Assembly: GCA_945883435.1 (NCBI GenBank)
Contig: CAMCXK010000006.1
Span: 1-64,000, forward strand
Reading direction: 5' to 3'
Source of the DNA: Chthoniobacter flavus
Lineage (GTDB): Bacteria > Verrucomicrobiota > Verrucomicrobiia > Chthoniobacterales > Terrimicrobiaceae
DNA: 64,000 bases
Shown piece after piece: positions 1 to 7,903 of this stretch. The translations under genes were made by a program, and so were the position numbers. Numbering within the stretch: position 1 is the first letter of the stretch; every line of letters begins with the position of its first letter. The notes below the pieces were generated by a model. That model was not told the origin of the DNA, did not search any database, and saw only the letters and a list, made by a program, of their open reading frames with translations.

Positions 1-1
1 C

Positions 2-112
2 ATGATTTTCGATTACATCGAGGGCTTTTACAACCGGTGGCGTTTACACTCGGCCCTCGGCTATAAATCCCCGCTGGACTTCGAATCCCCCCAGAACCAT
101 AAACCCGATTAA
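2..112 (+). pseudogene. IS3-family transposase OrfB, C-terminal fragment
   Basis: The reading frame open from the window edge gives the last 36 residues of an IS3-family OrfB integrase. It shows the hallmark end of the DDE domain ([20 protein letters not shown], then a KSPLDFE-like motif). This tail normally follows the catalytic glutamate. The upstream part lies outside the window, so I cannot tell whether the transposase is intact or a remnant. Its tail differs from the IS3-type remnant at 6900-7589, so the two are different elements. It marks the left edge of an accessory, A+T-richer segment. Confidence 0.85.
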
Positions 113-472
113 CAAAAAAGCCCCTCCACGCGTTTTCGAGGGAAGATCAGATGCCTGTCGACGCGTTGCCTCTTTGCTGGCGGTGAGTGAAGGTTCGCAA
201 GCAAGATCACTGGAGATCGTTGCATTAAGAATTGCCAGCCTTGTGGCGATTCAAAAGTCTCTGATCTCTTGATTTAAATCACCAAACTAACGGATTCGAC
301 GGCTTATTCGCCGGATTTACCGAATATTTGTGGATACATCGTCAGAATTTTAGCTATGTGTGAAATCGGAACTAGATTTCCAACGGACAAATCGATAAGC
401 ACAACGCCAACGACGCCGGACGAATTGTTTCCACCAACCAACCAACCAACCAACCAACCAACCATTCATTCC
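113..472. other. intergenic stretch with CCAA tract
   Basis: No convincing gene is seen between the transposase tail and the exported protein at 473. An ATG at 356 is in frame with that protein and would add 39 residues, including the peptide coded by the CCAA tract, but it would bury an obvious signal peptide. The right end of the upstream IS must lie in the first part of this stretch; I could not fix its terminal repeat without the left end. Confidence 0.5.
434..463 (+). repeat. (CCAA)n tetranucleotide tract, about 7.5 units
   Basis: Perfect CCAA repeats run for 30 bases and end about 10 bases before the ATG at 473. The frame from the upstream ATG at 356 passes through the tract as repeated Asn-Gln-Pro-Thr. 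A four-base unit is not a multiple of three. Slippage would therefore shift any frame that crosses the tract, or change promoter/leader spacing if translation starts at 473. Confidence 0.85.
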
Positions 473-973
473 ATGACCACCTATTCCCTGAAATGTCTCC
501 TCGCCGCCACTCTGCTCACGGCGGCAGGCGCTCTCTCCAACACAGCATTGGCCGAAGATTTGACCCTATACTCCAATGTTGTAAAACATGTCGACGGCCA
601 TAACGAAGCCAAAGATTTCGGCGTGGGGCATCGACGGATTCGCGAGAATGAACTCCGGTTCTCCGAGAATGGGAAGGTGGTTGGCAAAAGCTACTCAATT
701 ACTACCACCGTAAAGGTGAACAACAAGGCGGGCACTGGGACACGCGTTGCGCTTGGAGTGGTGCAACTACCCAAAGGCACTTTCTGGACTGAAACCACAG
801 TGTTTGATATGGCCCACAAGGCTGTGGTCGGGGCAGGTCACAAGCATAGCGGCATTATCCTCGGTGGAACCCGCGATTACGAAGGTGTGACTGGCACCTA
901 CGATCTTGAACTCAGCAAAGATGGAAAACATGCGGTCATCGTTTTCCACATCGTGCGGGGTAAGAAAAAATAA
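473..973 (+). CDS. exported protein, allene-oxide-cyclase/dirigent-barrel-like
   Basis: A 166-residue protein. The start at 473 is chosen because it gives a clean signal peptide: positive MTTYSLK, a hydrophobic core to about residue 20, then an ALA-type cleavage site before EDLTLYS. The mature part is beta-rich and carries GGTRDYEGVTGTYDL near the end. That motif resembles the closing strands of allene oxide cyclase/dirigent-type barrels, in which a GGTG-x-Y-x-G-x-x-G pattern is typical. No enzyme activity can be assigned. A strong hairpin follows the gene, and it appears to be a single-gene unit. An alternative start at 356 would read through the CCAA tract. Confidence 0.55.
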   Translation: MTTYSLKCLLAATLLTAAGALSNTALAEDLTLYSNVVKHVDGHNEAKDFGVGHRRIRENELRFSENGKVVGKSYSITTTVKVNNKAGTGTRVALGVVQLPKGTFWTETTVFDMAHKAVVGAGHKHSGIILGGTRDYEGVTGTYDLELSKDGKHAVIVFHIVRGKKK

Positions 974-1030
974 ACATCTTGGTGTTGTCCCGTTGAGTTT
1001 TCAACGGAGGCCTTAAGATTCGTCTTCTGG

Positions 1031-1057
1031 TTTCGGAGGGGAGACTCCCCTCCGAAA
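1031..1057 (+). terminator. 12-bp perfect hairpin after the exported protein
   Basis: TTTCGGAGGGGA and TCCCCTCCGAAA form a perfect 12-bp stem around a GAC loop, 58 bases after the stop at 973. Only a short TCTTT follows, so it is a hairpin with a weak U-tract. It probably separates the exported protein from the ligase-P450 gene. It could also be bidirectional, because the flanking A and T runs are symmetrical. Confidence 0.55.
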
Positions 1058-1165
1058 TCTTTACGAGGTTGGTTTTTTGGGACATTCATGTGAAACCGCG
1101 CTGGTGCTCCCATAAAAAAATACCCATCAATGTTTGAAAGTATATCCGGGTGACCTTTCCTCTTC

Positions 1166-4100
1166 GTGGATTCTTCCCATACTCATCCCCAATCCCTATC
1201 GCCCTTTGCTCTTTTTAGAGAGATTCTTCCTTCACATGTCTCACTGAAGCCAGATGCAACGGCTTATACTTTCCTTAAGGATGACAAGGAGGCGGTTTAC
1301 ATCTCCTATTTTGAACTCAATTTGGCCTCGTCCCGGATTGCCACAGAATTACTCAAGCGGGGAGGGGACGGTGGCAATGTGCTTTTGCTTTTTCCTCCGG
1401 GGATTGACTTCATAAAGGCATTTGTTGGCTGCGCGCTGGCTGGTTTTCCCTCCGTTCCGCTCAGTATCCCGAGGGCAAGGCAATCCCTCTCCGGGTTGGA
1501 AAAAATTGCGAATGATTGCGGTGCCAAAGTTGTCCTCTGCACCCAAGCCGTTTTCGGGATTCTCAGAAGCCGAATTCCTGAAGAATCTCCTCTCGCTCGC
1601 CTCGTTTGGATTAATGTCGATGAGCTTGATCATTCTGAACACGCGCTCTTCACGCCTCCTCCCGCCCAAGCTTCATCCCCTGTTTTTTTACAATACACAT
1701 CAGGTTCAACGGGTTCCCCCAAAGGCGTAGTGGTTGCCAATGAGAATCTCCTGCACAATCTTCAAAATATTGCTTCCCTCTACAACATGGCGGAAGGTTC
1801 CAAGGTCGTTTCTTGGCTCCCGCATTTCCACGATATGGGGCTGGTCGGGGCGATTCTGACCTCTCTCTACGCTGGGATCCCGTGCATTTTTTTTCCCCCG
1901 AACGATTTCATTCAGAAGCCCTATCGTTGGCTCAAAGCCATTAGTGATTATGGAGGAACATTGGGGGGAGCACCAAACTTCGCCTATGACCTCTGTGTCT
2001 CCAAAATCTCAGCCGCGGAAGTCGAGACCCTTGACCTGCGGAGCTGGAGACTCGCTTGGAACGGCGCGGAAACGATCCGCGCCTCGACACTCTCTGCTTT
2101 CGCTGAGCACTTCCGCAAAGCGGGCTTTTGGAAGAAGGCTTTTGCTCCCTGCTACGGATTGGCGGAAGCAACCTTGATGGTTACAGGCTGCGGCGCCAGC
2201 ACGGAAAATAAAATAATCAGCATCACGCGTTCCAGTCACCTCAGCGGCGAATCGGTCGACTTGGTGACAATCCCTTCCACCGAAACTCAGGAACTCGTCG
2301 GCTGCGGCAAAAGTTTTCCCGATCAAAGCGTGCGAATCGCTGATGCCACCTTGTCGCTTTCACTCCCAGATCTGCAAATCGGCGAGATCATGGTGAAGGG
2401 GCCCAGCATTTCCAAAGGGTATTGGAACAACACAGAGGCATCCGCTTTGGTATTTGACCATATCCTTGATGGCGAAGCGGGGTTTCTTCGCACGGGGGAT
2501 TTGGGATTTCTCTATGAAGGGGAGCTTTTTGTGGTTGGTAGGGTGAAGGAGACGATGAAGCTCAACGGAAAATCCTTCTACGCTTATGACATCGAATTTA
2601 CAGCCTGTGAGTCGAACCCTTGCCTGAAAAAGAATGGGGCCGCTGCTTTCTCCATACAAGGCGACGAGGGAGAGTCGCTTGTAGTGATCTGTGAAATTCG
2701 AAGGGATCGCCTGAAAGTTTTTGATGGAGAAAAAATCCGCAAGGCGATAGCGCAAGCGTTGATTGATGAACATAATGTGACTGTTCACGATATCGTTCTC
2801 ATCAAGCCAGCCATGCTGCCGATGACCTCCAGCGGCAAGATCAAGCGTCTCCAATGCCGCGAGCTCTATTTGCAAAACTCCCTCGAACCTCTTTATTCCT
2901 CACGCTCCTTACTTATGAATAAAAGCTCAAACCCTGCCGACTTGACTCATCAGTCCCTGGTGGATCTTCCCCCTCCTCTTCGCCAGAAAAGTCTTCTCGC
3001 CAAGCTCAAGGCTGTTACGGCTTCATTGGTCGGTTGCGATCCCCTCATGATCGATGCCTCGCAGAATCTGCACCAAGATATTGGTCTTGATTCAATCCGC
3101 TTGATCGAATTGAAAGTCCATCTTGATCTTTTGTTGGGCTACGATTTTCCCATTGAGAAAATGGCAGCAATAGAAACGCTGGGAGACCTTGCCAAGGAAT
3201 CGATCGAATATCTGAGCTTAGAGAATACGCCATCAAAGGTTTTATCGGAGATTTGCCCCGGACCATCCTACCCGCAGGATTTGGTTGTTCTGGAAAAGAT
3301 GCAAAATGGATTTTTCGATTACCTTCTGCAACTCCGCGAGCAATATGGCAGGTTCGTCCGATTTGTATGGGGTTCAAGGACTTTCTTCATGATCAGTGAA
3401 CCGGAAGATATCAGGGAAATTTTCGTCAAAAGGACGGAAGAGTTCATCCGAGGCGATTTCATTATCGGGATCAGGTTGACCTCGGATCATCAAAACCTCT
3501 TCTCCACTGAAGGCGCGGAGTGGAAGGTGCAGCGCGATCTGGCCCAACCGCTCTTCACCCGCGCCGCGCTGGAAGCCTTCTGTGATACGATCCCGGAGCG
3601 CGTCTTGGATTTCCTCTGCGATGAGGATGGGCGAAAAATTCCCAGAGAAGTAGATCTCACTGATGCCACCAAGGGAATTACGCTACGAATCATACTTGGC
3701 AAGTTGCTTGGCATAAATGATAAAAATAGAGTCAAATGTATTCTGGAAAGTCTGGCTGGTGTGGACAACTTTCAAGTCCCCTACTTCTACATATTTGCGC
3801 AAGAAAATTATAATGCGCCAGTTATTAACGAGAAGCTGCGTCTGCATTTTGATCCACTGATTTTTGAACATATCGATCAGCATCTCGACCATCCAGATCA
3901 ATACCAAGATATTCTCGCCTCCTACATAGCGACGGACTTCGTGAAGGCTATGCCAAGAGCAGAGCAGCGTATTTACCTGAGAAGTATGGTGTTCACTTAC
4001 ATCTTGGCGGGATTTGACTCAACAGGTAGCGGGCTTTTTTCGACTCTCTTCCTTCTGGCCAGCCATCCCGAAAAGCTCCGCAAAGTGAGGGAAGAGGTTT

Positions 4101-4573
4101 TGTCGGCTTTTCCAGACTCTCAATTGAAATCGCAAGACATTCTTTCAAAGCTTCCTTATACCTATGCTGCTGTGAACGAGGCGCTTCGTCTCTACCCTCC
4201 GGTGTGGTTCAATGGTCGGGAGGCAACCGTAGATACGACATTCCGCGGAATCCCGATTCAAAAAGGCGATTTCATGCTTGCCTCGGCCTACGTGATCCAA
4301 CGCAATCCCCTCTATTGGGAGAACCCCTCGGAGTTCCGTCCTGAGCGGTTTCTGGAAAAAAATGTCCCCATGGGTGCCTATGTTCCTTGGGGCTCTGGTC
4401 CAAGGCTTTGCGCCGGGAAATGGCTTGCGCTTTTCGAACTTATCCTTGCAACAGCCACGATCGTAAAGGACTATGATATCAATGTAACTTATGAAGGGGA
4501 ATTTGAACTCAACACATTCTTCACATTGAGACCCAAAAACACCTTCCAGGCCACGCTCACTCCGATTCCATAA
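1166..4573 (+). CDS. fatty acyl-AMP ligase / acyl carrier protein / cytochrome P450 fusion
   Basis: A 1135-residue three-domain protein with a GTG start; no ATG lies near the N-terminus. Residues 1-580 are a fatty acyl-AMP ligase: adenylation loop YTSGSTGSPKG near residue 175, YGLAEATL later, and a lysine in SSGKIKRLQ near the end. Residues 600-690 are a carrier domain with DIGLDSIRLIELK; Ser643 is the expected phosphopantetheine site. From about 700 there is a P450: I-helix LAGFDSTGSG, ExxR in NEALRLYPP, and haem loop PWGSGPRLCAG with Cys1082. The usual Phe at the start of the haem loop is Trp. Inferred role: activate a fatty acid, load it on the carrier, oxidise it in cis. The next gene starts on its stop codon (TAATG). 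Base composition is poorer in G+C than most of the window. Confidence 0.9.
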   Translation: MDSSHTHPQSLSPFALFREILPSHVSLKPDATAYTFLKDDKEAVYISYFELNLASSRIATELLKRGGDGGNVLLLFPPGIDFIKAFVGCALAGFPSVPLSIPRARQSLSGLEKIANDCGAKVVLCTQAVFGILRSRIPEESPLARLVWINVDELDHSEHALFTPPPAQASSPVFLQYTSGSTGSPKGVVVANENLLHNLQNIASLYNMAEGSKVVSWLPHFHDMGLVGAILTSLYAGIPCIFFPPNDFIQKPYRWLKAISDYGGTLGGAPNFAYDLCVSKISAAEVETLDLRSWRLAWNGAETIRASTLSAFAEHFRKAGFWKKAFAPCYGLAEATLMVTGCGASTENKIISITRSSHLSGESVDLVTIPSTETQELVGCGKSFPDQSVRIADATLSLSLPDLQIGEIMVKGPSISKGYWNNTEASALVFDHILDGEAGFLRTGDLGFLYEGELFVVGRVKETMKLNGKSFYAYDIEFTACESNPCLKKNGAAAFSIQGDEGESLVVICEIRRDRLKVFDGEKIRKAIAQALIDEHNVTVHDIVLIKPAMLPMTSSGKIKRLQCRELYLQNSLEPLYSSRSLLMNKSSNPADLTHQSLVDLPPPLRQKSLLAKLKAVTASLVGCDPLMIDASQNLHQDIGLDSIRLIELKVHLDLLLGYDFPIEKMAAIETLGDLAKESIEYLSLENTPSKVLSEICPGPSYPQDLVVLEKMQNGFFDYLLQLREQYGRFVRFVWGSRTFFMISEPEDIREIFVKRTEEFIRGDFIIGIRLTSDHQNLFSTEGAEWKVQRDLAQPLFTRAALEAFCDTIPERVLDFLCDEDGRKIPREVDLTDATKGITLRIILGKLLGINDKNRVKCILESLAGVDNFQVPYFYIFAQENYNAPVINEKLRLHFDPLIFEHIDQHLDHPDQYQDILASYIATDFVKAMPRAEQRIYLRSMVFTYILAGFDSTGSGLFSTLFLLASHPEKLRKVREEVLSAFPDSQLKSQDILSKLPYTYAAVNEALRLYPPVWFNGREATVDTTFRGIPIQKGDFMLASAYVIQRNPLYWENPSEFRPERFLEKNVPMGAYVPWGSGPRLCAGKWLALFELILATATIVKDYDINVTYEGEFELNTFFTLRPKNTFQATLTPIP

Positions 4574-5565
4574 TGCCCAGCGGGTTGCTCTCAGAAAATT
4601 CGGATGAAGCTCATCTGGGGAAACTAGGCCTCCTTCCAGACCGATTGATTTTTCTTCTCGGTCCCCACAGGTCGGGAACCACCTACCTGCATCAGGCGCT
4701 TGTGGATACGGGAGCTTTTGACTACATTTCTTATTACGATCTGGTCGAATTTGATCGATTGATCGTCAACCAAGAAACCGGCCGTCGGGAAGCTGTGATC
4801 CAATCGCTGAGGGAGGAAATGGAGAGCTTTGGACGCACTCGTGGCATCGACCATATGCCAATCAACCCCCTCCATGCGGAGGAGTATGGTTTCCTCCTCG
4901 AAAAGCGTTATCACAATATTCAACAAGCCTCCCACATTTCGAACACCAATTTCGAACCCCTCAAGACTCTCTGCCGCAAAAAGCGCTTCCTATCTCCCGA
5001 GCAGAAGCCCTTGATATTAAAAGACCCTATCGATTTCTACGATGGTTTTATCCGTATTGCAGAAAATTTCCCAACCGCCCAATTCATCTTTATCCACAGG
5101 CATCCCCTGACCGTCTTCAACTCGCATATTCAAATGTGGAGAAGTTTAATCAAAAGCAAAAACCCATGGTTGGCCAAAATCGATCACTCCTACGATGCGG
5201 TTTTCGATTCACCCCAACTGCTCCAAGCCATCCATCTGTCCACTCTCAGACCGCAAGGATTACAATTGGTTTTTGAGAAGCTCTACAATGCGTATAATTT
5301 TTATCTAAATCATATTCAGCACCTTGTCCCTGAGCAGGTCGTAAGCGTTCGCTATGAGGATCTCTGCAACACCCCCTCGGATGTTTTGCGTCTTATCATT
5401 CAGAAGCTGGATTTGCCCATCGCTGAGGAGTGCCTCGACGCCCGACCATCCCCCAGAAAAACGGCCATCCTACCTGAAGTGGAGCGCATCTATCGAGCCA
5501 ATGCCGAACGCATTGAACCCTACTTAAATCACCTCCACTATTCTCTTATGCCAGATGAGTCATAG
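4573..5565 (+). CDS. PAPS-dependent sulfotransferase family protein
   Basis: 330 residues. The N-terminal FLLGPHRSGTTYLHQAL is the 5'-phosphosulfate loop of the sulfotransferase family. RHPLTVFNSHIQMW fits the 3'-phosphate-binding region, and VVSVRYEDL matches the conserved segment before the C-terminal helices. It would move sulfate from PAPS to a hydroxyl or similar acceptor. Its start overlaps the stop of the ligase-P450 gene and its end overlaps the reductase start, so the three are translationally coupled. In context the acceptor is most simply a hydroxyl made by the P450 domain on the carrier-bound acyl chain; this is inference. No signal peptide is seen, so it should act in the cytoplasm. 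Confidence 0.85.
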   Translation: MPSGLLSENSDEAHLGKLGLLPDRLIFLLGPHRSGTTYLHQALVDTGAFDYISYYDLVEFDRLIVNQETGRREAVIQSLREEMESFGRTRGIDHMPINPLHAEEYGFLLEKRYHNIQQASHISNTNFEPLKTLCRKKRFLSPEQKPLILKDPIDFYDGFIRIAENFPTAQFIFIHRHPLTVFNSHIQMWRSLIKSKNPWLAKIDHSYDAVFDSPQLLQAIHLSTLRPQGLQLVFEKLYNAYNFYLNHIQHLVPEQVVSVRYEDLCNTPSDVLRLIIQKLDLPIAEECLDARPSPRKTAILPEVERIYRANAERIEPYLNHLHYSLMPDES

Positions 5566-6676
5566 CGAAAATGCTCCCTCTGATTCCTCCCCCGATATTG
5601 AAAACATTTTTTTGACCGGGGCGACTGGTTTCATAGGCGCGCATCTCCTCAAAAACATTCTGAACCATACGGACGCGAGAGTCTTTTGCCTGGTGCTTGG
5701 GGGTTCAATCCCCGCAGGCATCCAAAAAATCGCTGCGAACTTAGAGAGACACCATCTTTCCGTGGACTGGAGCAGGGTCAGCATCGTCTTGGGCGATCTC
5801 TCTCAACCTCTCTTTGGGATGAACCATGCTAAATATGATGCCCTTAAACAAGCAATCGATCTGATCATTCATGCCGGAGCTGGTGTCTCTCTATTTAGCG
5901 AATACGAAAAACTTAAAGCGGTGAATGTGGATGGCCTTGGAAGGGTGCTGGAATTAGCAAATGGGGAGCAGCGTATTCCCGTAACTCACCTCTCATCCTA
6001 CTCGGTCTTCAACGAGGCTTCGTATAGTGAAGTGCAGGAGGTCTTCGAGGAGCCTCTTCGCCGCACGGAGCCAATATTCCGGAGCGGATATGCAAAATCA
6101 AAGTGGATGGCTGAGTGTCTGTGCGAACAGGCGCATGCAGCTGGTGCCCCTGTCAAAATCCTCCGCCTGCCCTATATTTTGGGAGCAGCATCCACTGGGA
6201 TATGCAATCCGAATGGATATATAGAACTTATCTTGAAGGCTATGCTTCTCACCTCGTTGGCGCCGCAACTCGATTTTAGCCTGACTTGCCTGCCAGTCGA
6301 TATTTGCGCCGATCTCGTCGTCCGGATTTCTCTGCATTCCCAAGCTAACCCCTGCATCTTCCATCTCACGCCCTTCGCGCCGATTCCTTGGGCTGAAATC
6401 TGCGAAGCCGCAAGCAACTATGTCCACGATCTCGAGCATCTACCTCCCCTCGAATGGTATCATCATATCAAAAAATGTGCTTTGAACCACCGTGAGCTTT
6501 TTTCTGTTGTTGCTCTTCTGGCTCAAGACCCATCACTCATGCATTTCCGATCGAATATCTATCGACTCCGTTTTGATACCACTCACTTAACGCCCTATCT
6601 TGGCGAAGCCCCTGCTTTTCCTCAAGGTCGATCAACCTATCTGAGGCGTTACATGGAATCTGTCTCCAAGGTTTGA
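5555..6676 (+). CDS. thioester reductase-like extended SDR (NAD-binding 4)
   Basis: 373 residues. IFLTGATGFIGAHLLKNIL is the Rossmann dinucleotide loop, and YAKSKWMAE carries the Tyr-x-x-x-Lys catalytic pair, as in thioester reductase domains and fatty acyl-CoA reductases. The family releases carrier-bound acyl thioesters by NAD(P)H reduction to an aldehyde or alcohol. It overlaps the sulfotransferase by 11 bases. As the last gene of the cluster it is the natural off-loading enzyme for the ACP in the first gene. It is a free-standing protein, whereas many homologues are C-terminal domains of NRPS or PKS megaenzymes. The true substrate is unknown. Confidence 0.8.
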   Translation: MSHSENAPSDSSPDIENIFLTGATGFIGAHLLKNILNHTDARVFCLVLGGSIPAGIQKIAANLERHHLSVDWSRVSIVLGDLSQPLFGMNHAKYDALKQAIDLIIHAGAGVSLFSEYEKLKAVNVDGLGRVLELANGEQRIPVTHLSSYSVFNEASYSEVQEVFEEPLRRTEPIFRSGYAKSKWMAECLCEQAHAAGAPVKILRLPYILGAASTGICNPNGYIELILKAMLLTSLAPQLDFSLTCLPVDICADLVVRISLHSQANPCIFHLTPFAPIPWAEICEAASNYVHDLEHLPPLEWYHHIKKCALNHRELFSVVALLAQDPSLMHFRSNIYRLRFDTTHLTPYLGEAPAFPQGRSTYLRRYMESVSKV

Positions 6677-6689
6677 AATCTTGCTCACT

Positions 6690-6899
6690 TCAGTCGGCCT
6701 TGTAAATCGCGTCAACCAGACTGGTGCAGCGTTCACGCGGAAGGACTCCAGCTTCCCAATGGCTCATCAAATAAGCAAAGCCTGTTCCCCTTTCTGGATC
6801 GGCAAACCCTAGGCTGCCCCCCAAGCCGATATGGCCGAAAGCGGACAGCGAAGGCCCAAATAGAAAACGCATTTTTTGACCATTGTTATCAAGCGGATC
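6690..6899 (-). pseudogene. truncated beta-lactamase/serine hydrolase, C-terminal remnant
   Basis: About 65 codons in frame end at 6690. They include the AFGHIGLGGSLGFADPERG segment, which is typical of the C-terminal part of class C beta-lactamase-like serine hydrolases (EstB type), followed by a GFAYLM strand. The N-terminal part with the SxxK nucleophile is absent. The coding sequence is cut at the IS end beginning at 6900. It converges on the thioester reductase gene. Confidence 0.75.
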
Positions 6900-7589
6900 T
6901 GGAGTGCCCCCGAAATTTGATCCAATTGTTATGAGAGGATTTGTTCTTGTTTCGGGTTGGTTTCGCGGTCTTGCGGAGCGTAGGCCGTAGGCCGAAGCGT
7001 AGCAAGACAGTGTGCCGCAAACTCCCCCGGGGTCATCCCTTCCAGCGAGGAATGCGGTCTGTGGTTGTTGTATTTTTCGCGGTGTTCCGCGCTCAGGACC
7101 TTCGCCTCCACTTTGCTGGAAAAAAGTTCCACATTGAGGAACTCGTCCCTCAGCCTGGCGTTGAAGCTCTCCGTGTAGGAGTTTTGCCATGGCGCTCCGG
7201 GCTCGATGTAGAGCGTCTGAAACCCCTGTGATTGTATCCATTCCCTGACCTCCCGGGCGATGGATTCCGGGCCATTGTCGCTACGGATGAATTCCGGCGC
7301 TCCACGCTCCGCGACCAGCTTTTCGAGGGATGCCAACTACTTCCCGTGCCCCCATGGCGTGTTCCACCTCCAAGCCAAGGCACTCGCGCGTGTATTCGTC
7401 GAGAACCACCAGCCATTTCAATCGCCGACCTCCTTCGGTTTGGTCGAAAACAAAATCGTAGCTCCATACATGATTCCTGCGACCAGTTCCTAACCGCTGG
7501 GTCCCTTGATCCGTGCCCCCAAGTCGCCGCGGCTTGTGGGATTTGATTGGCAACCGCAATCCCTCTCTCTTACAAATCCGGTGCACCGG
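6900..7589 (-). mobile_element. 5'-truncated, frameshifted IS3-family element (OrfB)
   Basis: The minus strand codes for the middle and C-terminal parts of an IS3-family OrfB in two frames. The first (about 7589-7330) has HVWSYDFVFDQTEGGRRLKW and VVLDEYTREC with the first catalytic Asp. The second (7336-6929) has FIRSDNGPE, YTESFNARLRDEFLN with the catalytic Glu, and NNHRPHSSLEGM. A frameshift near 7330 breaks the gene, and OrfA and the N-terminus are missing. On the plus strand the element begins TGGAGTGCCCCCGAAATTTG at 6900, which looks like its terminal repeat. It is certainly dead. Confidence 0.85.
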
Positions 7590-7690
7590 TGGGGTATCAC
7601 CAAAGTTTGAGCCAGTTGTTATGAGAGTTTTGGTTGGTATTTCGGCTTGACGAGGCTGTTTTGCGGGGTAGTGCAACAATTCGTCTGTAA
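7590..7690 (-). mobile_element. 3' terminal remnant of a second related IS3 element
   Basis: This stretch resembles the last codons and right end of the neighbouring IS at 6900-6990. On the minus strand both share CTCATAACAA-TGG-TCAAA after a similar C-terminus (KPKYQPKLS here, NPKQEQILS there). Both begin, on the plus strand, with a TGG-G-T--C-CC end. Only the extreme 3' end is left. The truncated OrfB of the other copy abuts it at 7589/7590, as if one IS inserted next to, or recombined with, the end of another. Confidence 0.65.
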
Positions 7691-7709
7691 ATTGCCCTTA
7701 TCAACCCAT

Positions 7710-7815
7710 CCTGACTTTCGGAGACGAAGCAGAGTTGGCGCTGGCGCGGAAGTCGGCGTCTTTGATGTCACGGGTGCAGAATACGGTCCACGCGTCTGCC
7801 CCTGCACATGATGTG
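7710..7815 (-). pseudogene. remnant of the 3' end of an L-fucose isomerase gene
   Basis: On the minus strand the frame ending with TGA near 7710 reads AWTVFCTRDIKDADFRASAN. This aligns with [20 protein letters not shown] at the very C-terminus of the intact fucI at 14073. The DNA is also similar (GACGCCGACTTCCGCGCC here, GGCGCCGACTTCCGCGCC there). No upstream fucI sequence can be followed beyond about 7815. With the intact fucI it brackets the ATPase/VWA/repeat-protein block. Confidence 0.7.
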
Positions 7816-7865
7816 GCGGAAGGCAACCCGGTGAGTGGCGGCAAGATTTGCAATTTTCAGGGTCT

Positions 7866-7884
7866 GGCAGCTTTTGCGGCACCC
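7866..7884 (+). repeat. intergenic 19-bp motif, copy A
   Basis: GGCAGCTTTTGCGGCACCC lies 20 bases before the ATPase start. It matches copies B and C (11957, 13289) at 17 of 19 positions. Its function is unknown. Confidence 0.6.
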
Positions 7885-7903
7885 CTTGCTCCAAACTGCC
7901 GGC

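Noticed and set aside
356-472. N-terminal extension of the exported protein from ATG 356
   Set aside because: It would place a signal peptide in the middle of the protein; kept only as an option for phase variation.
7866-7880. TGGCAG-----TTGCG resembles a sigma-54 promoter in the 19-bp motif
   Set aside because: The GG and GC elements are 8 bases apart, not 10, in all three copies.
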